This document shows positions 43,031-54,184 of a stretch of 64,000 nt of DNA, piece after piece. Within the stretch, counting starts at the first letter, position 1. Each line of letters opens with the position of its first letter. Below the pieces are notes generated by a model, which worked only from the letters and a program-made list of their open reading frames with translations, was not told the origin of the DNA and did not search any database. Source of the DNA: Dryocosmus kuriphilus (lineage: Eukaryota; Arthropoda; Insecta; Hymenoptera; Cynipidae); assembly GCA_038277395.1 (NCBI GenBank), contig CM076197.1:87061050-87125049 (forward strand). Reading direction: 5' to 3'. Both the position numbers and the translations under genes were made by a program.

Positions 43031-43577
43031 TATTATATATTCTCAGTTTAGTTATTATTATTTAAATTCATTTTTATTCTATGTTAGAAGTGCTAAAACA
43101 TTTCCACAAGTGTTGAAGAATCCAATAGTACATCGTGTGTGACAGGTGCAGAAAGTATAGACTAAACAAATAATTGAAATTGTTACACCTGAGAATTACA
43201 TTGACCTTAAATTTATAAGTAAACATAAATCAAGCAAAAGTTGATCTGGATCCAATGAAGTTTTACCTGAATTTAAGGTAACCTGTAATTAGATTTTATG
43301 ATTCAGATAAAGACGTCTTAAATTCGAACAAATTTTTCCTGAATTAAAGGTCAGAAAATTTTTAAGTATTCTGGTTTATTGAATGGCCATAGGTTTAATA
43401 CTTTTTGTAATAAATGCAGGGAATTTTTTAATTTTAAAAAACAATAAAAAAAAACTTTTTGGAACTTTTTTTAATTTATGGTAAATGGTAATAATGTCCA
43501 GTAAAAATGTGCAGAATTCAAATATTGTCTGAAATTAAACAATAATAATTTTTCTTCTTTTCCTTTTTGTTTTTTTT
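43029..43577. other. 3' flank of the protease gene, AT-rich
   Basis: No gene recognised. A polyadenylation-type AATAAA lies at 43443-43448, but it is too far to assign with confidence. Confidence 0.35.
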
Positions 43578-44777
43578 ACATTGTCATCAAATTGAAATGA
43601 AGGTATTAGATTTGGGTTTTTTAAAAATGCAAAATTTTCCACTGCTAAGACTTTCGCGGATTTTTTATGAAATCTCCACGTTTTCTGAGAAATTAAACTC
43701 CTTTTTAATTCAAAAAATTAGGCTTTTGACGACGATGTCTGAAATCTGTTTGTCCTGTCGTTTTCGTCGTCGTTGTTGTCTGTGTCGTCGTTGTTGTCGT
43801 CGTTGTCGTCGTTGTTATGTCGTCGTTGTCGTCGTCGGAGTCTGTTCCCACGATAACTTTCGAAGGACTAATCGGATTGAAGTGCGCTTTGGTACACTTC
43901 TTTAAGGGGTAAAAACAAAGGACACATTCGTTAACCAGCGGTTTTTGACCAACGGTTATGGTTTTATCCATCAAAAACGGTTTTCACAAAATCAAAAAAT
44001 CCATTTTTTGTCTAAACTATGGAGAGATACAAAAAAAATGTAAGAAAGTAAAATTGTCCATCTTAAAAAATCTACAAATTTAGTCATGACCGTTTTTTGA
44101 TAAAATGAACGGTTCTTTATTTAATCAAGAAAACGCTATTAAAATTAAAAAACTCTGGTTTCCTGCCAAAATATTCAAGATGCAAAAAAATTGTAAAGAA
44201 CAAAGTTGTTCAATTTAAAAAGATCTATAAATTTTGTTTTAACCATTTTTTGATAAAATGCACGATTTTTGTTTTAATCGATAAAACGTTATAAAAAATA
44301 CAAAATTTCAAATTTCCCGCCAAACTATGCAAGATACGGAAAAATAATAATAAAAACAAAGTTGTTCGCCTCAAAAAGATCTACAAATTTGCTTTCCATC
44401 ATTTTTTTGAGCAGACGCGTAGTTTTTGAGTTATTCGTGAAATATGTTATGAAATATAAAGAAAACCATTTTCCAGGAAAACTGTGCAAGATATGAGGAA
44501 ATATTAACAAGCAGAATTGTTCACCTTGGAAAGAGCTACAAAATTTATTTATAAGACTCATCGTTTTACTTTTAAGAATTGAAATACTCTATTGTGAAAA
44601 TTTTGAAAATCACTAAAAAAACTTTACCAATCTACAATGTGTTTTAAAAAAATGTAATTATCGAGCGCGAAGCGCGAATGTCATGATGCGAATGTATTCC
44701 TTAAGGGCGATAGAGCCTTAAGTAAAATAATTTCTTTTGTAATTTTTAATTTAAAGGTTTATACGATCCATAAACAC

Positions 44778-44902
44778 CGAGCGCGTAGCGCGAGGTGAAT
44801 AATGTATCGAGCGCGAAGCGCGAGTGCCAACAGACGCGCGCCTTAGGCGCGTTCATACTGCGCGTGAAGCGCGCGATGAGAACGTGCCCGCGAAGCGGGC
44901 AG
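44778..44902. repeat. GC-hairpin block 3 (inverted)
   Basis: Contains CGAGCGCGTAGCGCGAGG, CGAGCGCGAAGCGCGAG, ACGCGCGCCTTAGGCGCG and the palindrome TGCCCGCGAAGCGGGCA (44885-44901). Confidence 0.8.
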
Positions 44903-45999
44903 ATTTTTCATAAAACTATTGGTTAAAAACTAAAAAAAACAAAATAAAAATTTTGGGGCTATTAGGTAGGCGTGATTTAAAACCCATGACACTTTAAGTT
45001 TCACTGTATCCTAAATTGTTCCTTTTTCGCCAAAAAATGTTTCAAAAAAAAAAAAAAAATTTAATCATCAGAGGGTGCTCAATCGACATTTATGTATTTT
45101 TTTTTACTAAACTTCTTGTTTTAGCTAAAAATTCTTGCATTATTTTCTTAAAAAATACATGTAAGTTTCTATTTGTGTTGTAAAATAATCTTCATGCAAG
45201 AAAGAACGCATTAAACTTGTATATTTTTGTATTTTTGAGTTTTTGATTGATTTGTTTTATTTATTAATACAGTTGAGAGTTGAGAGTTTTCACAGAAACA
45301 AAATCACATTACTGCGATCGTAAAACATATTTATTCATACGAATATATCACTTTAATGTACGTGACCTTTTTCACTATTCGCTATATAATTTTGTATGTA
45401 TATTATAATAATATAAAATTTTGATTTTAAGAAATTATTTTTTTTTTCAACTATGATATTGTCCCTAACAACATAATCAGATTTATTTACATATTATTAA
45501 CCTCACGTATAAATATAAGTAAGACATATTACAATACATGTTATAACTTAGAATATTTTGTACCTTTTTAATGTTGTGAAAGGTATTTTTGTACTCCTAA
45601 ATGGTGTGATTTTATCAAGGGAAACAGTTCTACGTTTAGTTTATAATGAAATACTACGAGCCGCTTTCCCCCACAAAAAACTAAAATGCTTACAAAAATG
45701 ATTCTGCAGGACGACAAATATATCGCATCAATGTAAAAAATTGCACGAATCTTGTTCGGGTGCTATAAAATGTATTCCATTGCACAAATTTCCGCAAAAT
45801 TCTGCAGGTCAAGTTTTTCACGAGTTTCTTTACACAACCTAACGGAATTTCCAAAACTGAGAATCTTATTTGAATGCACTTTTAATTCGTTATAATGAAC
45901 AAAAGTGCACCAAATAAGATCTAAAACGAATTTGAACAATTTTGGAAAAGAAAAAAATCGCTAATCTTATAGAGAAAGAGAAAATTAATTTTTAAAAAT

Positions 46000-46100
46000 C
46001 TGCCCGCTTCGCGGGCACATTCTCCTCGCGCGCTTCGCGCGGTCTGATGGTTGTCGCGCTTGACGCTCCGATATATTTAAGCCTCGCGCTTCGCACTCGG
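46000..46100. repeat. GC-hairpin block 4 (forward)
   Basis: TGCCCGCTTCGCGGGCA (46001-46017; 7 bp stem, 3-base loop) followed by CGCGCGCTTCGCGCGG and CCTCGCGCTTCGC. Mirror of block 3 across the E2 core. Confidence 0.8.
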
Positions 46101-47003
46101 ATGTTTTTGGTCTTTGCACATCGTATTCGTTATTCGTTACTTGGGTCTTAAAATTTCAAAACAACTACTTTTAATGAGATTATTAAATTTGAATTTTTTA
46201 TTAAAAATTACAAAAGAAATTATTTTACTTAAGGCTCTATCGACCTTAAGGAATATATTCTCATCATGACACTCGTGCTTCGCGCTCAAGAATTAAATTT
46301 TTTTTAAACACATTGTAGATTGGTAAAGTTTTTTTGTGATTTTGCAAATTTTCACATTGCAGGATTTCGATTCTTAAATGTAAAACAATGACACTTATAA
46401 GTAAACTTTGTAGCTCTTTCCAACGTGAACAATTCTGCTTCGTAATATTTACTCATATCTTGCATAGTTTTGCTGAAAAATGGTTTTCTTCATATTTCAT
46501 AACATATTTCACGAATAACTCAAAAACTACGCTACTGTTAAAAAAAATTATTGAGAGAAAATTTGTAGATCTTTTTGAGTTGAATGAATTTGTTTATTAT
46601 CATTTTTTTCTTATCTTGAATATTTTGGCAAGAAACCACAGTTTTTTATTTTTAATAACGTTTTCTCGATTAAAACAAAAACCGTACATTTGATCAAAAA
46701 ATGGTTAAAAAACAATTTGTAGATTTTTTTGAGATAAAAAATTTTACTCTCCACTATTTTTTGTGTATCTCCTTTTACGCCTTAAAGAAGTGTGCTAAAG
46801 CGCAATCCAATTCGATTAGTTCTTCAAAAGTTATCGTGGGAAAAGGCGCCGACGACAACAACAACGACAACAGACAGACAGACAGAAACCGTCGTAAAAC
46901 ATGTTTTTTTCGTATTCAGGGGGTCGCGAAACGTCGAGATTTCATGAAATGCGCGAAAGTCATTTTTCACATAAAACTGATACCTTCTCATTGAGATGAG
47001 AAT

Positions 47004-48587
47004 GTAAAAATTAAGTGCGGGTGAGCCGGTTTATCCCACACGCACCGTTTGGCCCCATTTTACGGTAGAGTGGTGTTTTAAAACAAAAAATAGGTTTATA
47101 TCTGGCTTCAAACCAAAAATAGTGTTTCTTTAAGGTATGAGAAAATTAATTCGCAAAAAAGTAAGACTTTTTCTGTGAAGAAATTGCTTAAAATATTGAA
47201 TAATTATATATTAAACGTGTAAAAATTAAAAATTTGGAATGTACATAAACTGTATATAAGTGTTTTAATCTAAATTTTCTTAATCTGAATCATTTTAAAC
47301 TTGACATTAGCTTTAAAAGTTTGATTAAAATAGGGGCATTCAACTTGTAAAATAATAGAAGATTGAAAACTAAAGTTGGAACAGTTACCTAGTTTTGATT
47401 GTTGGAAAAAAGGTTAAGCAATTCTTCCTATTTAAAAATAGAAATTTTCCAATAAGAAATGAAAAGGGCAATACAAGATTACAAAACAGAATTTATTCCT
47501 GAGAAATAACTGGGTTCTCTTGAACCGTCGTTCGCACGTTTCAAGGCATGATAACTTGTTAGAGGAAACAACGTCACCCGCCTGCTGTTTGTACCACCAT
47601 TGAGGAAAAAAGTAAAATCGAGATGAGAGACAGTGGATAAAAGAGGGAGAAGCAAAAAAACTAAAAAAAAAAGGGTAAAAAATAAAAAAGGGGCTTCACG
47701 CCTGAGAGGAAGATGGAAAACCATTCGAGTGAGAGAGAATAAACGGGAAAGTGGGAAAGAGACCAGAGAGAACGGCACAGGCTGCACAGTGCACAGGTCC
47801 CTTTTTTGCATGGGACACTTCTCTTCACTTTACTTATTCTGCCGGGTATTTGCACTATTGAAAAAGCACGATTCTCTGAGGAAGGAAGTAATTACTTTTT
47901 TCACTGACCAATATTCTTACAAATAGGATCCAATTATATATTAATCATTTCTTACTTTTTGTTTGGTACTATTACACACTTTTTATTCAGCTATTTCTTC
48001 TTTTTTATACGCTAATGTTAAATTTTTGGAATTGTGTATTATGTATATTTTTTATGTTAGCTCATTATAAATATTTTGAATAATCTTTGTAGCATTATGC
48101 TCATTAGAAAGAGATGAAAAAATGCAAAGAAAAATATTATCACATGAATAAACAATGATAATTTTACCTTTAGAGTGAAAATGTTTTTACTTAATTTCAA
48201 TTCCATTCAGGGACTAATTGTCCCGTAAACAAGGCACATTAATATATTACTAAACTTGTACTATACACAGTTTATTTCACACTTGGACTCTACTACTTAC
48301 TTCAGATTGTATAGACATGCTTAGCTTTACACCCACTTTGTCCCAGGACACTTTGGGTTTCCCAAGTCCTAAGCATGATTTAACCGAATTTCCCTCTGAC
48401 CTCATTGTGCTTTGTACGAGTATACTTCGGAAACACTTAAGCAAATTAATCTTTTTCATTTAAGTTTAAATATCTTAATTAATTTTTACAAGAAAAAAGT
48501 TTTCATTGAATTGAATTGTCAACTACATCAAATTTTAGTCTTAATAAAAACAATTAGATACAGATTCATTAATGAATAAAAAAAACG
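47004..48587. other. Intergenic; no gene recognised
   Basis: AT-rich except 47480-47830, which is purine-rich and GC-richer (AGGGAGAAGC..., GAGAGAGAATAAACGGG). Open frames there are low-complexity Lys/Arg/Glu or their antisense and have no motif. Confidence 0.4.
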
Positions 48588-49650
48588 AAGGACCGAATCC
48601 ATTTCAAATCAGACATGTAGGTACACTTCAGGTCGTACTAACTCTTGGCTGATTTGAGAAAATAAAGTTTCCTGAAAAATTATGATAATTTGAATTTTGA
48701 AGTTTGTTTTTCAAAAACCCACAATTATCTTTTTTAAGCTTCTATAACTTTTGACCGAAAGAAGATATTGAAGTTTCCTTTCCTCATTCTGGACCTATTT
48801 TCACAAAAACCCCGCCTTTTTATTTTTGCCTTTTTTGCTTAATTTTTACTTCAATCAAGAAGACATCCTGTGAGTTTCATGCAAACCAAACCATTTTTGT
48901 GTCCCCAAAAATTTTTCATCGAAAAATTTAATTTGCGCATTATTCTCGCAAACAACGGCAGATACGAAAAACTGTTTTTAAAAATGTTTGTTCATTTTAA
49001 AAGGTTCTACAAAAAGAGAACTCTGACTCTTTTATGCTGTCATGCATCAATCGCGATAAGAATCCCAAAATTAAATGTTTTGAAAAAATATTTTCGTGGC
49101 TACAAAAATGATTTCGCCTGCATAAAACTTACATAATCTCTTTTTTATATTATAAGTGCAACTATTAAAATAAATATTGGACAAAATAAGAAAGGAAGTG
49201 GTTTTTTATTAAATTCGACTTTATTTTTCGATTAAATTTTGAAACTATTAAGAGTAGATTTTATACAAAAACACATTTTTTATTTTGTCTACTATTTTGT
49301 TTATTTCTTCCTATACGAAGAAGATATTCTACAACTTTTGTGTAAGCCAAATCATTCTTGTAGCCACGAAAATATTTTTTCGAAGAATTTGTTTTGAGGA
49401 TTTTTATCGCGAATGATGCAAGATACTATAAAAAAATAAGAGGTCTCTTTTGTGAAACTTTTTAAAATGAAAAAACTAACAAAACCTAACTATCTTAATT
49501 ATATAAAAAATTACAAGAAATTTTAAAGAAGAAACTTGCGTTTTTTTTTGAAAAACAAACTTCAAATACTCACAGCTTCACAGAAATTTTGTTTCTGTAA
49601 AGATAGGTGCCGCCTAATCTGATTTGAAAGGGATTCGATCAAAGGTTTAA
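48588..49650. mobile_element. ~1.06 kb element with inverted ends ATCGAATCC-TTTCAAATCAGA
   Basis: The left GACCGAATCCATTTCAAATC followed by GTAGGTACAC and TTTGAAGTTTGTTTTTCAAAA (48588-48720) mirrors 49545-49650. The interior has a further inverted pair (CATTCTTGTAGCCACGAAAATATTTT at 49350, reverse at 49085-49125). No coding capacity. A non-autonomous DNA element is likely. Confidence 0.55.
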
Positions 49651-49676
49651 AAATAAATTTTATTGGAAAGTCTGAA

Positions 49677-49810
49677 AGGTCACAGGTCAGATATCATATG
49701 GTAGTGATCAGGGATCGAATGGCCCAAGAAGGTAGGTCATAGTTCATTATGTCAAAAGTCATTAGTGAAAGGTGAAAGGTCAAATATGAGATCTCATAGG
49801 TCAAAGCTCT
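49677..49810 (+). promoter_or_regulatory. Cluster of AGGTCA half-sites including a perfect DR1
   Basis: AGGTCACAGGTCA at 49677-49689 is two perfect nuclear-receptor half-sites spaced by one base (DR1). Further AGGTCA or close variants follow (GTAGGTCATAG, GTCAAAAGTCA, GTGAAAGGTCAA, CATAGGTCAAAG) to about 49805. DR1 sites are bound by HNF4/USP-type receptors (established). Whether this one is used is unknown; it may simply be a degenerate GGTCA tandem repeat. Confidence 0.35.
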
Positions 49811-50794
49811 CGCTCACATAATTTTTCTTCAAATGATACTGATGGATTATTTGACTAAACAATCAAATTTTTATTTGGACACTAGGTCTATTAATAATAT
49901 TTAGTATCTGCTTCCCCCCCAAGGGAGTAGATACAATGATTTAAATTATTAAACAAGATTTCCAAGTTGATGATGCGTAATCCTCGTAAGCAGATACGAG
50001 TTTTTTTGTTATTTATTCAAGCGAATGAAATACGGGAATGCTATTTAAATGCAGTTCTGCTCAGATTCATCTGAACAAGAAGAAAAGCGAGGAAGAAACG
50101 ACGCGAAAGCTTCTGCCAAGTTGTCCGGGTGGAGTGGCCGGCAAAAAATAACTTAAGTAAGGGATTACAGAGAGATTACGCTAGTTGCCCTCGAGGAAAT
50201 TTATTTCACTCCCGTAAACGCCGAGGTACGTTGAAAATAATTGAAAATCGCCGGGCATCGCGACGTATTATACATATACGTTTTCCGGCCAGATCCGACC
50301 TTTTCCGACAGTCGGAAGCGGAACCACGTCGGAGTCTGCGTCCATTAATTTTCCGACACGAAAGCAAGGTTCTAGGTCACACCAAGGCAGAAGGACCCGT
50401 TCATCGTTGTCCACCAGGAAGTCAGACTCCCGTAAAGAATACTTCGTCCTTGTCATCTTATTGTTTCTCTCACACTTTTCCCACATTTACTTCACTCTTT
50501 TGTAAGGGAAGAAGTCAGAAAAATAAGTTTTTAATTATAAAAAAAAAACTGGACTAGCACTTGAAAATGCATTTTATCTTTATATCACTTCTACAAACTT
50601 TAATATCCGATATATTCCAAGATGTAGTTTTGTTGATACTGATCCTTAATTGTTTATTTTAAACAAGCTTTCGCTACACGAAGCAGAGCCTCTTCAGGTT
50701 AAACATTATCCTTTTCAATCGCAACTAAAAAAGATATACGAAGATTTTATGTTAAATATTAAAGTTGATATAAAATATTTTTAAAAATATTACA
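49811..50794. other. Intergenic; GC-richer block 50090-50480 unrecognised
   Basis: The block has balanced composition and an open frame (50129-50557) without any motif I know. Its antisense is also open. It may be a non-coding exon, conserved element or eroded transposon. Confidence 0.35.
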
Positions 50795-50796
50795 TA

Positions 50797-52127
50797 CGAG
50801 GTACGTCCAGAAAGTAAGAGTACTCAATTTATGTAGGCTTCAAAAAAATTTATTAAAACAAAAACATAGTTGGTTACACTTGTACAAATGTAAGTTATTT
50901 GTCGACATAGTCACCATCCCTCTCGATGCAAGTGGTGAGCCGCGGGATCAATTTTATGATGCCTGCTTCGAAGAAGTCTCCCGCCAGCTCTTTCGCCCAC
51001 TTCTCCACCTCTCCCTTCACCTCCTCGTCCGTTGAAAACTTGTTTCCACCCATGTGCACCTTCAGGGAAGTGAAGAGATGGAAATCTGAAGAGGTCAGGT
51101 CAGGGGAATACGGGGGGTGGTTCAAAACGTCCCATCCAAAAGAGTCCAGGAGTTGCTTCGTGGCGTTGGCCGTGTGAAGTTTGGCATTGTCATGCAGCAA
51201 GCAGACTCCCTTCGTCAGCATGCCCCTCCTTTTATTCTGAATCGCCATTTTCAATTTTTTCAGCGTCTCACAGTATCTTGCCGCGTTGATGGTCTCCCCG
51301 TGAGGCAGATATTCAATCAAAATTATGCCTTTATGGTCGCAAAACACGGATGCCATGATTTTTTTGGTTGAAATTGTGGTTTTGAATTTCTTGGCGGAGG
51401 GTAACAAGGTGTGGTGACATTGTTGAGACTGCCTCTTAGTTTCAGGCGTGTAGTGGGCCATCTAAATTTCGTCCCCAGTAACAATAGAGTAGAGAAAATC
51501 ATCGCCTTCGCGTTCGTAGCGCTCCAAAAACTCTTTGGAGCTCTGCACTCGATTCAGCTTGTGCTGTTCTGTCAGCTGTTTTGGGACCCACCTCGCAGAC
51601 AATTTCCGATATCCGAGAGTTTATGTGATTGTTTTGTGTAACAGGGATCTGGAGATTTGCGGAAACATCGCAGAAGGATCATCTAACGTCAATCTGCGAT
51701 CGTCACGGACCGTAATCTCGATTTTTTCCACAAGTTGGTCAGTCACAATTGAAGGTCTTCCGCTCCTCTGATCGTCATGCACGGAAGTACGGCCATTTTT
51801 AAATTCGCAACACCACTTGTACACACTCGTACGATTCATAGCACCATTACCGTAAACAGTTTTCACCTCATTATAAATCTCGACTAGAGCTTTTCCCTTC
51901 ACAACGAGGTAGCGAATGACGGCGCGAATTTCACACTTGGCGGGAGATGCGATCGACATTTTTCGCGAGAGATGCTACTGCGTCAAGAGTTTTCAACACA
52001 CTAACCTCGGATTGGTCTCGTTTTAAAGGGGAGGGGTCAGGCTATGCGGCAGTGTTGCCAACATGTCGAAAAAGTATTCCCTACAGGTGTGAGAGTACCA
52101 GTACACTTACTTTCTGGACGTGCCTCG
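50797..52127 (-). mobile_element. mariner element 1, 1,331 bp, TA-flanked
   Basis: Ends CGAGGTACGTCCAGAAAGTA (left) and, reverse-complemented, CGAGGCACGTCCAGAAAGTA (right), each outside bordered by TA (50795-50796, 52128-52129). It encodes one transposase on the minus strand. Structure, length and TA target are canonical for Tc1/mariner. Confidence 0.95.
50895..51959 (-). pseudogene. mariner transposase with two nonsense codons
   Basis: Single frame of 355 codons from ATG 51959 (MSIASPAKCEIRAVIRY) to the stop at 50895. The N-terminal HTH region has NEVKTVYG...SVYKWCCEFKNGRTSV and DDQRSGRPS. Catalytic DD34D: first D in VTGDE (about codon 163), second in LLHDNAKLH, third in PYSPDLTSSDFHLF. Only codon 113 (TAA, 51621-51623) and codon 166 (TAG, 51462-51464, where W of GDETW is usual) interrupt it. 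The enzyme excises and inserts mariner by cut-and-paste at TA. The near-intact state indicates a young copy. Confidence 0.95.
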
Positions 52128-52616
52128 TATAAATTACTGTTCAGAAGTGTGCCACTAGATTTAGTGCAAAAATATTTTTTTTCTAAGAGAAAATGTCTGA
52201 TTTTCGCATTTGTTACCAATATTTATTATTAAAAAAACCAATTTCAAGTTTATAGAACATTTTCCTCATGGGCGATCACTATTTAGTTGTGTACCATATG
52301 ATTTATTGGAAAAAATAATTTTTTTCTGCGAGAAAATGTCTCATTTTTAAACGGTTTTATTTAATTTCGTTGTCATGTCTGTCTGTCCTCAAATTTTGCG
52401 ATTGAAATTTGAGGCTCTTTCCGACTAGACAGAGAGCTAATTCTTTTTTCAATCGACTCAGTTTCGATGACAATACAAGAATATGCAATAATATTTTCAC
52501 TCTTTAATAAAAAAATGTCTCTTATTGTTAATAATTTTCAGGTTGCACGCGTATACCTCTCACACACTGCCCGTATAGCAGCATGCAGAAGTGTACAACG
52601 AACCACGCACAAAGAG

Positions 52617-52680
52617 TAATAAATAAATAAATAAATAAATAATGGATAGTGAATAAATAATAAATTAATAAATAACTTGA
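52617..52680. repeat. (AAAT)n microsatellite
   Basis: TAAATAAATAAATAAATAAA followed by degenerate units. Confidence 0.9.
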
Positions 52681-52739
52681 ATAAAAAGAATTTTAAATTA
52701 CATTTTATACTAAAAAGCCAAAAATAAAATAAATAAAAA

Positions 52740-53260
52740 TTTTTTTTAAAACGCTTTTATTTAATAAATCAATCATTGAAATAACTCACTAAAAAGTAAA
52801 AAATAAATGATTAATTGTTAATCATTTATAGTGTTATATGTAATTCATTTTTACAAATATATAAGATCAACGTTATAAAAGTAAAATATTATATCAATTT
52901 TACATTGTGAAAATTTATGATAAAATTATATGCACACAGCACATTTCGGGCTTTTATTTGTAATGCATATTTAATGCTTTCCGGTGATTATAAATATAAG
53001 ACCCACACTTTTATTGTAATATATATGCATTACAAATAAAAATCTGAAATGTGCTGTGTGCATACAATTTTATAATAAATTTTCACAATATGAAATTGAT
53101 GTAATATGTACTTTACTTTTATAACGTTGATTTTATATATTTGCGAAAATGAATTATAACACTATAAATTATTAACAATTAATAATTTATTTTTTACATT
53201 TTAGTGAGTTACTCCAATTATTTATTTGTTAATAAAAGCTTTTTTTTAATTTTCTAAATT
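52740..53260. repeat. 520 bp long hairpin (foldback), arms ~235 bp
   Basis: Left arm 52740-52970 and right arm 53027-53260 are inverted at high identity: GCACACAGCACATTTC, TTTATTTGTAATGCATAT, ATCAACGTTATAAAAGTAAA, ACTCACTAAAAWGTAAAAAA. The spacer of ~55 bp holds CTTTCCGGTGATTATAAAT. No coding capacity. Probably a foldback MITE; a transcript would fold into a long imperfect double-stranded RNA. Confidence 0.85.
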
Positions 53261-53298
53261 TTTAAATTTTTTGCTAGTATTTGTTACTTTTATTACAA

Positions 53299-53391
53299 AG
53301 GTCACCCATCCGGATTGTAGCCATGCAGCGTATGTTTAACGTTTGCAATCGAAAGAGTTACACGCTAACCACATTTATGTCCGTGGCGACT
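53299..53391 (-). other. tRNA-like sequence, candidate tRNA-derived SINE head
   Basis: On the minus strand TGTGGTTAGCGTGTAACTC resembles a Pol III A box (TGGTTAGCGTG), and about 50 bases later GGCTACAATCCGGATGGGTG resembles a B box plus T-arm (compare GGTTCGAATCC). The end GGGTGACC could partly pair with the start GTCGCCAC. Anticodon-arm pairing is poor, so a functional tRNA is unlikely. A degenerate tRNA-derived SINE or tRNA pseudogene fits better. Confidence 0.4.
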
Positions 53392-54184
53392 AGTATTTGT
53401 TATGAAAAATAACAATTTAAAGCATAAAACACATTTTACTCATGGTCGATCACTATTCAATTGTGTGCGACATAATTTAGTATGAAACATAAACTTTTTA
53501 AAAAAGAAAACACCTACTTCTTGAACTTGTTTGTAATATTTGTTGTTAAAAATAACGAATATTGAATTATTATAATATTTTTTCCTTTTAAAGCACCTTA
53601 AAGACAGTTTTAAATTGTTTCTACCAGAAAAAAAAACAGTATATAATGGTGGCGGAAATTCAAAATTTTATTATTTGTTTAATAGATTATTTATAACAAT
53701 ATTAATTTTTAATACTTTGTCATTTTTCATTTTGAATATTCATTTTGCAGAGAATTTTTTCCTTTACAGTTTTAAAAAAAATTTTCAACGGTTGAGCTTT
53801 GCAAAAAACTATTTGTTTATATAATTTGCTCATAACAATTAGGTTGAGTCTTTAACTAAATATTTATGTTCCTTAAGTGTACCTGCATCCATTCTGATAC
53901 GCGAGTTTATTTATGTTTTTTCCTCAGCGATAGAAAATAATATTATCGAATCGACGTTTTTTACGGACTATTTGTTTAAATTATAATTTTGCACAGAAGG
54001 AGATAAAAAAAGTAGAGGATTTATTAGAAGAATAGTTTCACAATGAATTCATATGTAAGGTAAATCGATTTCATTAAAAGTCAATAATAATTGAATATAT
54101 ATTTTGTTTCATAGAAACAACATGGATAGAATGAAAAGTAAAAGTATGAATTTAATTAAGAATTATTTTCGAATTTCATCATAG
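53392..54184. other. AT-rich intergenic stretch
   Basis: Nothing recognised. Confidence 0.5.

Larger units (their letters stand above)
43578..47003. mobile_element. Foldback-like element E2, 3.4 kb with ~1.0-1.3 kb inverted termini
   Basis: The left arm (43578-44902) has: end module with GAAGGTATTAGATTT and ACTTTCGCGGATTTT, a (GTC/GTT)n tract (43750-43830), CGAAGGACTAATCGGATTG, ~150 bp subrepeats, then a GC-hairpin block. The right arm (46000-47003) has the same modules in reverse order and orientation, ending ACCTTCTCATTGAGATGAGA-type sequence. The ~1.1 kb core (44903-45999) has no convincing open frame. Long inverted termini made of short tandem repeats are the hallmark of Foldback-type DNA elements (family knowledge). 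No mobilising enzyme is visible. Confidence 0.7.

Noticed and set aside
47479..47926. 97-110 residue frames on both strands
   Set aside because: Low-complexity basic or hydrophobic translations of a purine-rich tract without motifs.
48277..48459. 60-residue minus frame
   Set aside because: No motif and no supporting context.
50129..50557. 142-residue plus frame
   Set aside because: Balanced composition but no recognised domain, and the antisense is also open; kept only as an unrecognised GC-richer block.
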